This document shows positions 21,168 through 30,361 of a DNA stretch of 64,000 bases, in pieces (within the stretch, counting starts at the first letter, position 1; every line of letters begins with the position of its first letter). The position numbers and the translations under genes were made by a program. Below the pieces are notes generated by a model. That model worked only from the letters and a program-made list of their open reading frames with translations. It was not told the origin of the DNA and did not search any database. Source of the stretch: Batillaria attramentaria (taxonomy: Eukaryota > Mollusca > Gastropoda > Batillariidae); NCBI GenBank assembly GCA_018292915.2, contig JACVVK020000032.1:2287001-2351000 (forward strand), in the 5' to 3' direction.

Positions 21168-23592
21168 AGACATACATTACACTATAACATTATGTATGTC
21201 ACTGTAAGTACATAGTAATCCCTGTATATATAATTTATATTATTTTATGACAAGAACGTTGCACAGATCATATCAAATTCACTGACTTTCTCTCAAAGTT
21301 TCACAACTGGATGTGCATGTATTTGAATACATTATTATAAGTACATTTTGTTTCCCACAATGGATGATAAGCCTGGCACATAGTTATGTAATGAAACATC
21401 TGGAACATAGTAAGAATAGAGGACTTTCAAAGCACCAACAAACTGCGATTCAGTTTGTTTCATTCAGGCCGGATTTCGTTTTCTGCAGTTGTTAAAGATC
21501 TAATCTTTATGATTTTAATGCTCACAGATCGTTCTGAGCAGTTTTGTGTTTCCGTGGTGTCTAGTATCACACCACTTAGACACCTGCACAGTAACAGCAT
21601 CTCAAATGCTGGCGCTGAGCCAACAGAAGTGTACTCAATGATATGGCTTACAATGAGCGAGAGTGTTGTGGCAACACAAGCCACACTGTTGTAGTCTTTT
21701 GAATGTTCGACCGCTCGCGTAAAGTGTATAAACGTTGTATCACATGGAAATACCGCATTTAACATCTGTAATATAGCAATAATAGTAAGCTTTACAAGCA
21801 CCAACAAATTGTTATTCTTTGCACTACGTTTTGTTCAAGATTTGTCGCTGTAAATGCTCTGATTTTTTTGCAGCTGCTAACAATGGGAATAACAATTATC
21901 AGAATAGTATCCCAATTATTTCCTGCGATCTGCAAAACTGGCACAAAATGAAACAGATCCATAAGGGTATAATTTTCTGCTAGCGCTTCAGACGTGTACT
22001 ACATGTAATGTGGTTTGTTTCAGCATATTCACCCTGAGACTCATTCAATGTGGTTGTCACCCCGAAGACGTGGTTGTTTCACTTTCAAACACATATCAAG
22101 GTCTTTGCTTATATTTCATAATCATGCACAGTCCTCTCCGTCCTGCGGTAGATGGTGAACTGCGACCACACGAAGTACTGCAATATCCCCAGGACCACCG
22201 GTGTGAAGCAGATGATCTGGAACATGACGTTTTTTATCACGTGGGTCTCAAAGCCCGGTAGTGCTCCTGTCTGCAATACACATATCATCAGAATGACGTA
22301 CATCACTGTAAAGCAAGCCTCAGATGTTATTGGTAATTACTGCTGGAGCGTTATTTTATTACAACGGTGTTGCAAGCGCGGCTGTGTCTTTCGTTTGTGT
22401 TTTGTTTGTATGCTGAAAGATAACAGCTGTAGTGTTCTTTTGAAGGGTTTTTCTGTTGTTGAATCTTTCAACAACAACCAAAAAACAGCTTAGAGTCGGC
22501 AACAAACCCCGGCATAAGGACTGAGTTTTTTGTTGTTGGGTTTTGTTTTTGTTTTGTTTTCTTGCCTAATCAGATTTATTAGGGCTAGACGTACTGAACC
22601 AAAAGTTCCCACTCTGACGCAACTCATTTAACGACTCAGTGACTGAGACGCGCAGATCTCGAAGCGAGCGACCATATAATATGCACACACACACACACAC
22701 GCGCGTGCGCGCGAAAAAAAACCAAAAAACAACAACTGAAAAGATGCGGGACTGCCTTTCATACTACTACATGCAGTCACGTCGTCAGATCTGGCTCTAC
22801 AGTGCTCATGTACCTATCTCCTTTACTCACTTTGAGCTGTTCGTAACCATAGCGGTTGAGTACAGCCACGATCAGCATAGGGGCGATGGACTGGGCAGGT
22901 TTGGTCACCAGCGCGTTGTTTCCGAACACAGTGGACGAAATGGGATGCCTGGTGAGGAAGAAAGTTTGTGCATTACTGACATCTTCTTTCTGTCCTAACC
23001 GATTCGAACTGAGAAACAAAAGCTTTCCTGTTTTCAAGTTTTTCAGTGAAGTTTCGGTTCATACATTTTTCACAGAGCTGTGGGACGATAATAACTGTAT
23101 TGTATTAGTCATAAATTATTGTGGAGTGAACTGAATGTGGAACTGGCAGATATTTGTTCTTTTCGTCTCTTGCACGGCGTACGTTCAGATAATGTTTATC
23201 CTTCAAAGTGTACCCTCGCTCCTGACTGCCCTATCCGGAGTGTTTCACAGCCTGGAGTAATTCTTGACAAAATGATGGCACATCTATTTTCACAGCAAGA
23301 CTCCCTGCTAACACATGCAGTAATCAACACTTGAAGCCGGCAGTAATTTTGCTGAGCAAGCCATCTGGCGAATGTTGCACGACCAACTACAGCGCAACAA
23401 AAACACTCACGCAAAAACCAACAACATCAATATATTGACACGCGCAGTCACGGTGTCGTGAGTAATTTCGCATGAGCACACAAATGTGCAAATGATGTCA
23501 GGCGGTACCTGCGGTTGTATTTCTCTTTGTCGTTGTCGGCGATATCAGCAAGAGGCATGTTGAACAGGCTGAAAGTAGCACTGGCGAAAGTT

Positions 23593-23596
<4 letters not shown>

Positions 23597-23628
<32 letters not shown>
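23597..23628. repeat. (CA)16 microsatellite beside exon 3 acceptor
   Basis: The dinucleotide run ends a few bases from the splice acceptor of exon 3 of TMEM180 copy 1 (- strand), acting as the pyrimidine/GT-rich tract. Confidence 0.8.
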
Positions 23629-23629
<1 letters not shown>

Positions 23630-23910
23630 GGCATACATGAAGCAGTTTGGAACTGACACAGATATGAAAATGAAGGGGAATAAAGTGCATGACAGAACAG
23701 TACATGGTATTGGTACCAACTGGTACTGGTACATGTATGTTTTTAATATCGCACTGCGGGGAAATTTTGGATGCTCGAGAGAGCGTGCATACATGAACAT
23801 TTTACACCTTCACTCATATAGATCTATACACGCTGAAGTGATCAAATGGTCAGAGAAATACAAACACGTGTTATTCTTACCTTTTGGATGAAAACATGTC
23901 GGGGGAGTGT

Positions 23911-23941
<31 letters not shown>

Positions 23942-24295
23942 GGGGAGGGGAGGCACAAATCCGTGAGATTGACTGGTGACACACGGCTAAAACTAAGCTA
24001 AGCTAACCATGTTCCTTACGTATCCAGCAGAATGAAAAGCATGAGAAGCCACGGATTGGACGGTCCGAGGATGAAGTACATGGCGAGACCCCCAAACACC
24101 TTCCACACGAAGTTGTAGCGAATAGCCCGGAAGTAGCCCACCCGCCCGACGAAAGGTGTACCAAATATTACCAGCAGCTGCAACAACGTCAAACGTTAAT
24201 TTATGTAAACAGACGGACCTGGCGATATACTATTTCATTTTTAACACACAGTTTGCTTCTTTATGCGTGGTCGAGGAAACGCAAGTCGTCGCAGG

Positions 24296-24386
24296 CGGGG
24301 GAATTTTCAGCCATTTGGAAATTTTCAGTCAGATTTCCTATCCTTTCAGTCCAAAACATTTGAAGTTTCAGCCAAAGAAAAAGTGT

Positions 24387-24417
<31 letters not shown>

Positions 24418-24825
24418 GGGGAGTACTTGCATACATATATCATGATGCATGTAAAGCCATATGAGACAGTCCAACTTCATTTTCTGACTTGCATGTCCCA
24501 GCGTTACAAGGCAGTATTTTACTTTCGGATGCCAGAAAAGGCCACTAAAATCAATGCCTTTAAAAAGATTTGCTAAAAATTTGTTGTTGTTGGTTTTTTT
24601 TTTTTTTAATGGCCACTGGTCCTCTCAGCAGGGCGCTGCCCCCCTGCACACCAGCCTGGTTTCCAGTCTTCTTTCTCTCTCTCCTCTCTCTCTTTTCTAT
24701 AGTCCCATTTCATACGCTAACGTTTTACTGCTAGTGTATTACCCGTGTCACGTGCTGTAGCTACGTGCTGTATACTGTGGGTAATCATATGTATGTCTTA
24801 TGCTATGTATGTAATGTTATGTATG

Positions 24826-24859
<34 letters not shown>

Positions 24860-24966
24860 CAAGGACAGACAGTTAGAGAGACCTGTGCGTCTATGAACTC
24901 ATCCTTGGAAAATAAAGTTTCAATCAATCAATCAATCAATCAATCAGTCAATCAATCAATCGATCG

Positions 24967-25000
<34 letters not shown>

Positions 25001-25022
25001 GTCTCAGCAATTCCCCAGCCTG
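24296..25022 (+). repeat. repeat R4 interrupted by a (TCAA)n-tailed insertion
   Basis: R4 words run from 24,296 to about 24,668 (..cagtctt); the R4 3' end (ctcagcaattccccagcctg) resumes at 25,003. The 330 bp between contain ctct-rich sequence, a (GT)n run (24,828-24,858), aataaagttt and a TCAA array (24,923-24,999), as expected of a retroelement 3' end. Confidence 0.65.
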
Positions 25023-26550
25023 TCGTCGGTCCTGAAGTTTACTAACGATGAAGCCTTACCCCTCCCATTGTCCCCGTCAACCCATAGAACGTGCTGCGGA
25101 CTGCAAGCGGCACCTGACTGGTCGGGACGAGACTGTCGCAGAAGATGGCCGTGAAACCAGAGAGGTACGCCGCGTGGAAACACTGGAAGAAATTCACGAT
25201 GACAAAACTGATAAAGTTCGGCTCTTTGAAAATTTGCCACGACTTTCTCCAGAACGAATCTTGTATTTCTGGTGGCTGGTCCGTCATGAGTTTCGAGTCT
25301 TCTTTGTCGTCGGAGGGAGTCTTTTTGGCTTGCAAGTCGTATTTTTGTGTGACTGTGAATGCCAGCGTATACCATCAACAGGCAAGAACAAATCGCGATG
25401 AAAACGGTGGTCATCTGAAAGGCGCCGAAGTTGTGAAGACTATCTGAATTGTATTCAATGAGGAACACGGTCTGTGAGCCAATGAGTGACGCCACGTGGG
25501 AAAATTGTGTCAGCGTCAGCCTGTCCTCCTGCTGTGACGAGATTTCGGTAAAAAGACAGCAGAAAAGAAGCCCCACAAAAGTGAACATGGTGTCGTACAG
25601 GCAGAGCGCGATTATCAGGTGAACACCCTCCACCCAGCCACCGTCCCCGAACTTAAACCAAGGGATCAGGAAGGACAGAGCGAAGAAAGGAGCAGAGTAG
25701 AGGATGCCCTCCCGGCGAGTTCTGGTGATGACGAAATTGGTGTTGTCCTGCAGGACCGCGAACAGGGGATCGTTGACGGCGTTCCAGATCATGTAGAGGA
25801 GCTGGGAGAAGTGGAACCACGACTCTGGCACGTGGTACTCGTTCAGAAAGACCTTGACGTAGTAGAAGCTGAAAGGTCGGCTCATCATGCTGAAGCCCAT
25901 ACTGAGAGCGCAGTACGGAATAAGACCCTTGGGAATCTTCATTGTGACTGTTCGGCGTTGTGTGCCGCCGTTTACTCAGTGAATACAGAATAACGCTGTT
26001 ACACACAGACCGACTAGAAGGACGACAGGTGAAGGCAGGTCAAAGCAACAGCTGTACTTTGAGTGACTGAGTGAGTTTTAAAGCCGCGCAAACCGTCAAC
26101 ACTAAGATTGATCCAGTTCGCGGATGGCTGTTTTAGTTGTGTTCTGCACCGAAATATTTAAAATTTCCGCCGACACCTCTTAGCACAAGCACAATAAGCA
26201 GGCTGTTACGTTCAGTGAAATTGACACTGGCTCCAATGTAAACAATCCGGTGTCCCTGAGGAGATGAGCTCTTTGTCAGCCGTCCCGGGGTTGTTTCGGT
26301 GGCAGCTCAGTGCCGCATATGCTGACGCAAGCCGTTACCGAGAGTTTTCCACGCATGTCACCGGCGCCAGCACAGAACGAGAACTGAAGTCAACTCATCT
26401 GAGAACTTGAAATGCCCGAGACACGTTCAGTTTTTGTTGTTCAGTTTTCCCTGAAACAGAACCAAAGCCAGATTATACGCAACAGTGGATTTTAGTTCGT
26501 TAACTACGGTACGGTATAATAAAACAATTAAAGCATTAAATGAAATGTAG

Positions 26551-26972
26551 TCACGGTGTCGTAGACTATTTCGGAACCAGGATAAATCGGAACCCGTTCC
26601 CAAAAATCCTAGGATATTTTGGAACCATTCCCATTTATCCTAGGATAACCCTAGGATATCCTAGGATAACCCTATTTATCCTAGGATAACCCTATAACTC
26701 CTAGGATTTATATGTCTAGATAAATTAAATTAATGTGTGTGTGTGTGTGTGTGTGCGAGCCAGAAGAAAATTTTCTGCCATCGACAGACAATAAAGTTAT
26801 ATTGAATTGAATTGAATTGAATTGAATTGAACCCTAACCCTATTCCCATTTATTCTAGGATATCCTAGGATAAATCGGAATGGTTCTGAAAAATCCTGCC
26901 ACCAGGGCCAGGATAAATCAGAATGGTTCCCATTCGTCCGGTTCCGAAATATCCTGAGACACCGGCATCCGT
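26551..26972. mobile_element. TIR element filled with CCTAGGATA repeats
   Basis: Left end tcaCGGTGTCGTAGACTATT (then tcggaacc), right end ggttccgaaatatcctgagacaccg: a 26-bp imperfect inverted repeat. Inside are many palindromic units CCTAGGATA and 'ggataaatcggaa' in both orientations, plus an AATAAA/(TTGAA)n retroelement tail at 26,765-26,830. A similar end occurs at 23,449 (gtcacggtgtcgtgagtaat). Confidence 0.55.
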
Positions 26973-27294
26973 GTCCGCTGACTGAGCCGGCGTATACCAC
27001 TGCAGTCAGTGCCGCAAAAGACTCAGCCAGTCCTCAGCCGCGGCCCCAGCTTTGAGCCGACCAAACCAAAGCTTGAAAAAATCACGTACTTTTGGGTCAC
27101 GTGCTTTTCAAGTTGGGTATCAGTGTTACCGCCCAAGTGTGTTCACCGAGTTTGGCATGACCGGTGCATCCGGAAGCAGTGTGTGTGCGGTGTGTATGTG
27201 TCACGTGTGTGCCCACGGTGTGTGTGTGTGTCACAGTGTGTGTGTGTGTGTGTGTGTGACAGTGTGTGTGTGTTTGTGTGTGTGTGTGTGTCAC

Positions 27295-27395
27295 TTTTCA
27301 GTTGCGATTTTAAGGATTTTTTTTTTTTTTTTTTGGGGGGGGTCTTTTATTTGTGCAACCTTTGAATAAACGTGAGTTAATTCTCGGCAGTTAGT
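27295..27395 (+). repeat. repeat, inverted relative to 54,960-55,075
   Basis: cagttgcgattttaaggatt, T18G8, ggtcttttatttgtgcaacc and tttgaataaacgtgagttaa are found as reverse complement, in mirrored order, at 54,960-55,075. Confidence 0.8.
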
Positions 27396-27399
27396 ATGA

Positions 27400-27403
<4 letters not shown>

Positions 27404-27482
<79 letters not shown>

Positions 27483-27510
27483 AGTGTGTGTGTGTGTGTG
27501 TGTGTGTGTG
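27404..27510. repeat. (GT)n microsatellite
   Basis: Near-continuous GT array with three CAGT interruptions. Confidence 0.9.
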
Positions 27511-28267
27511 GCGCTCACCGTGACGCCGGCGGTACACTGATTACCTGCACGGCACGCCCGGGCGGTTCGACTGCAGTGAGTTTCTGCAGCTGGGAATGAC
27601 ACACTGATTTACATAATTAACAACAGACATGTGCACCACTTTGAAAGCACAACGTAGCAGACGCAGAGAACTGAACTGCCACGAAGGCCTTCGCTAAATT
27701 TACAGTCAGCTGCACTGCGAGTGGGTCACTGGTTGTCACTGAACAGAGTACCATACCGTGACGAAAACAGCAGACGACCGATCGGCGTAGACATGGACTG
27801 ACACCTCCCCTCCTTCTTACACAGCACATTTATCCTATCACAGCCTACGGCGAATGAACAGAAAAACCATTGGCAAGATTCAAATATCAAAAGCACACAG
27901 AGGTCTCATAGTGGTGAAGTTTCGCAGCTGGCATGCAAAGCTGTGTTGATGAGGTGGTAGCATACAGGGGACGTTACTCTCCTGTCAACGTGTTTGGAAG
28001 ATTTTTCTCCCTTCATGAGGTGCTTGCTATGCTGGCGTCAGTTTCCGCAGGTTCTTATGCTGTTAAGCTTATGGCAATGTATATGTTTATTATAAATTAT
28101 TGTTTCGACAAAATAATAGCCGTGGTTCAATAAAAATGAAGACGCTATCGTAAAAGAACAGCACAAAGTTTGAACTGAACTGTATTCAGTTTTTCAGTGT
28201 CAGTCAAAACTTTGATTTACGAAGTCTGTCAATCAGATTATTTCCATTTTTCAAGTTGTTTAATACA

Positions 28268-28272
28268 GGCAC
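28268..28272. repeat. target-site duplication GGCAC, left
   Basis: GGCAC directly before the left LTR; identical to 33,462-33,466 after the right LTR. Five bases is usual for Ty3/Gypsy integrases. Confidence 0.9.
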
Positions 28273-28586
28273 TGTTGTAGAGATCGCGAAAAGTCACTAC
28301 ATTTCGATGGAAATTTCTAGACCATCCCAGAACATGCGAGTGCAGTAACGTCAGTAGATTACGTAACCTTGGAAAGATTCCGTACTTGCCAGTATGTTAC
28401 AGAATGTTCTAGATCTGACCTGTTAGTATATAAGCAGCACTGCACAGCGTTCTGGGTTCTTCCTCTTTCATGAGTTTGTTCTTGCGCATCTTCTGTTAAT
28501 AAAGTATTGGAGTTCAAGCCTGTTGTATCCCGTGTCTTCTCTGCGAGTGCACCGAGAGAGCGACATAGCAGGAGAAAAATACAACA
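28273..28586 (+). repeat. left LTR (314 bp)
   Basis: TG..CA ends with 7-bp inverted repeats. TATATAAG at 28,427-28,434 is a candidate promoter TATA box and AATAAA at 28,498-28,503 a candidate poly(A) signal, placing R roughly between 28,455 and 28,525. Confidence 0.95.
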
Positions 28587-28594
28587 GAAATATT

Positions 28595-28616
28595 TGGCGT
28601 CGCCGACAGGATTCGA
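28595..28616 (+). other. primer-binding site
   Basis: Begins TGGCGTCGCCGACAGGATTC eight bases after the LTR. It is complementary to a tRNA 3' end reading through the T-arm (..GAATCC..) to CCA with a G discriminator; best fit by recall is tRNA-Ser. Confidence 0.75.
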
Positions 28617-28719
28617 CATTGATCTACCTACGAAGGGACAGTACTCTCCAGTACTCAAGAAACTCCAACTACAGAAGTTGCACCCCTTCAACTGTTGCAG
28701 CAGCGAAAATTGACTGACA

Positions 28720-29886
28720 ATGGCAGAGACAGCGGAGCTGATAAAATTGCTTAGAGAGCAATTAGAACAGCAGAAGGAACAGATGAAGATTCAAATGGAA
28801 CAGCAGAAGGAACAAATGGAACAGCAGAAGGAACAAATGGAACAGCAGAAGGAACAGATGAAGGAACAGATGAGAATTCAAGCAAAGCAGCATGAAGAAG
28901 AAGTAGCAGTCCAAAGAGAGCAGATGGGTGCGTTGATGAAGATGATTCAAGTTCAGACACCGACTGGGGATTCCAGTGCAAGTACCCATCCTCACACTTC
29001 TACTGTTTCGAGTGCCGCTATTCCACCGTTCGCTGCCTTTGATTCCACTTCAGAACTGTGGCCTGACTACTGGTCAAGGTTCTGCACATTTCTTGTCGCC
29101 AACGCCGTTCCTGACGACCGCAAGGCTCAAGTCTTCCTCACTAATCAGACTCCGGCTGTCTACAAGCAACTGGCAAATCTGGCTGCTCAACAGAATCCAA
29201 AAACGGACATCAACGATCTGACGATGGACCAAATCGTCGAGTTCATGAAAGAACAATTTGACCCAAAACTGTTCATAGTGCGAGAACGTTTCAAGTTCTG
29301 GAGCAACATGGAACGGAAGCCAGGCGAAACACTCCAGGAGCTGGCAGCCCGTATACGTCAAGACGCGGCTACCTGTGACTTTCCTTCGATCCAAGATCCA
29401 CAAGATGAAGCTCTTAGGCAGAGATTCATATGTTCTGTCAACAACGAAGCTGTCTTGAAGGCTCTTTTCAAGGTCAAGGATACCGAGTTGGATTTTGCCA
29501 AGGCTGTCAAGATCGCCATAGAGACTGAAGACGCGGCAAAGGTGGCCAAGGAAACTGTCTACGGTTCCAAGCCCAGACCGGTCAACAAAGTCAAGGCGAA
29601 CAACAAAGGGGGTCAACCAAAGAACCACCAGCAGTCTAACTCCACGACCAGCAATTCAGTAAAGTGCTACAGGTGTGGAAAGGCTCATAAAGCAACAGAC
29701 TGCTTCTACAAAGAATCCAAATGCAACTTCTGTCAGAAGATAGGACATTTGGAGGCTGTCTGCAGAAAAAAAACTGCATCAACAGCAACAAGGGGGACGA
29801 CAATCTGCAAAATCTTCAGTGAAAAGTATCACAAAAGCAGAGCTCGTCAAAGCCATCCTCGGCGAAATTCCCCAAGATACTCCTAG
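28720..29886 (+). CDS. gag: retrotransposon Gag (388 aa)
   Basis: Starts at the first ATG after the primer site. Residues about 8-60 are a coiled coil built from a 7-residue repeat EQQKEQM (21-bp DNA repeats at 28,789-28,870). A capsid-like region follows (about 100-280). Two zinc knuckles lie near residues 313-345: CX2CX3HX4C and CX2CX4HX4C, for RNA binding. The frame ends at TAG 29,884, overlapping the protease frame. Structural protein forming the cytoplasmic virus-like particle. Confidence 0.93.
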   Translation: MAETAELIKLLREQLEQQKEQMKIQMEQQKEQMEQQKEQMEQQKEQMKEQMRIQAKQHEEEVAVQREQMGALMKMIQVQTPTGDSSASTHPHTSTVSSAAIPPFAAFDSTSELWPDYWSRFCTFLVANAVPDDRKAQVFLTNQTPAVYKQLANLAAQQNPKTDINDLTMDQIVEFMKEQFDPKLFIVRERFKFWSNMERKPGETLQELAARIRQDAATCDFPSIQDPQDEALRQRFICSVNNEAVLKALFKVKDTELDFAKAVKIAIETEDAAKVAKETVYGSKPRPVNKVKANNKGGQPKNHQQSNSTTSNSVKCYRCGKAHKATDCFYKESKCNFCQKIGHLEAVCRKKTASTATRGTTICKIFSEKYHKSRARQSHPRRNSPRYS

Positions 29887-30361
29887 GTTGGACGTTCCAG
29901 TCACAATCCAGGATCAACAGTTCACGATGGAGCTGGACACTGCAACCACGGGAAATTTTGTTTCTGTGCCAGTCTGGAAACAGCTGGGAAAACCGAAGCT
30001 GGATGACGTCACACATCGGTACGAGTCTGCCAGCAAGCATGACCTACCCGTGTTGGGCACCTTCAAGGGCCAAACAAAGGACCCAGTGACTGGTAAACAG
30101 AGCTCCATTCCCTACATCGTCACCAAGATCCCTGATCTCAACCTACTTGGACGAAACGCGATCCAGGCTCTGGGAATTTCAGTGGACAATGCCCTTGGAC
30201 TGAAGAGCATAGAGAGTCAAGTCAAGAGCGAGGGTGCAAAAGAATCGCATCCGAAGACCTCCAGCACAGCTTATGCTTCTCTTCAAAAGGATTGCCACAC
30301 CTCTCTGCGACAAGTTCCCAGATCTCTTCAAGGAAGAATTGGGATGTCTGAAGGATTTTGA
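29774..30361 (+). CDS. retrotransposon aspartic protease, +1 frame to gag
   Basis: The frame is open from the A8 run (29,766-29,773) and has no good ATG, so it must be reached from gag by frameshifting or through an indel. Core motif MELDTATTGNFVSV replaces the usual D-T/S-G with D-T-A; the second motif is LLGRNAI where LLGRD is common. It would cleave the Gag-Pol polyprotein. The last ~25 residues before the stop are out of frame relative to pol, so the true protease ends before about 30,285. Confidence 0.8.
   Translation: MHQQQQGGRQSAKSSVKSITKAELVKAILGEIPQDTPRLDVPVTIQDQQFTMELDTATTGNFVSVPVWKQLGKPKLDDVTHRYESASKHDLPVLGTFKGQTKDPVTGKQSSIPYIVTKIPDLNLLGRNAIQALGISVDNALGLKSIESQVKSEGAKESHPKTSSTAYASLQKDCHTSLRQVPRSLQGRIGMSEGF

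Larger units (their letters stand above)
18770..22108. other. region between COX6B and TMEM180 copy 1, no gene seen
   Basis: Contains a retroelement tail (19,380-19,445), a TA-flanked TIR element (19,924-20,343), a GGGCCC element (20,896-21,167) and diverged direct repeats around 20,455-20,545 versus 20,645-20,745. It should also hold the non-coding first exon and promoter of COX6B and the 3' UTR of the TMEM180 copy, neither pinned down. Confidence 0.5.
22109..25942 (-). pseudogene. TMEM180/MFSD13A-like transporter, copy 1, 5 coding exons with one frameshift
   Basis: Exons (- strand): 25942-25060, 24177-24020, 23592-23509, 22948-22831, 22270-22109 (TAA). Family signatures: YYVKVFLNEY, WNAVNDPLFAVLQD, ALCLYDTMFTFVGLL, FVIVNFFQCFH, ALVTKPAQSIAPML and a final QYFVWSQFTIYRR, which line up with vertebrate TMEM180 (MFSD13A), a 12-helix major-facilitator-type membrane protein of unsettled substrate. 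Exon 1 is 883 nt, one more than a multiple of three. The extra base is in the T5 run at 25,342-25,346 (A5 in the coding strand). Before it the frame is the family frame, after about residue 200 the family sequence continues in the +1 frame. Without that base the model would be 467 aa with all phases correct. Either a real frameshift allele/pseudogene or a homopolymer sequencing error; all other splice sites and frames are intact, so error or recent loss are both plausible. Confidence 0.85.
25943..28272. other. upstream of TMEM180 copy 1, no gene seen
   Basis: Holds the putative promoter of copy 1, a TIR element (26,551-26,972), a repeat shared in inverse with 54,960-55,075 and GT microsatellites. 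No further coding sequence was recognised. Confidence 0.5.
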
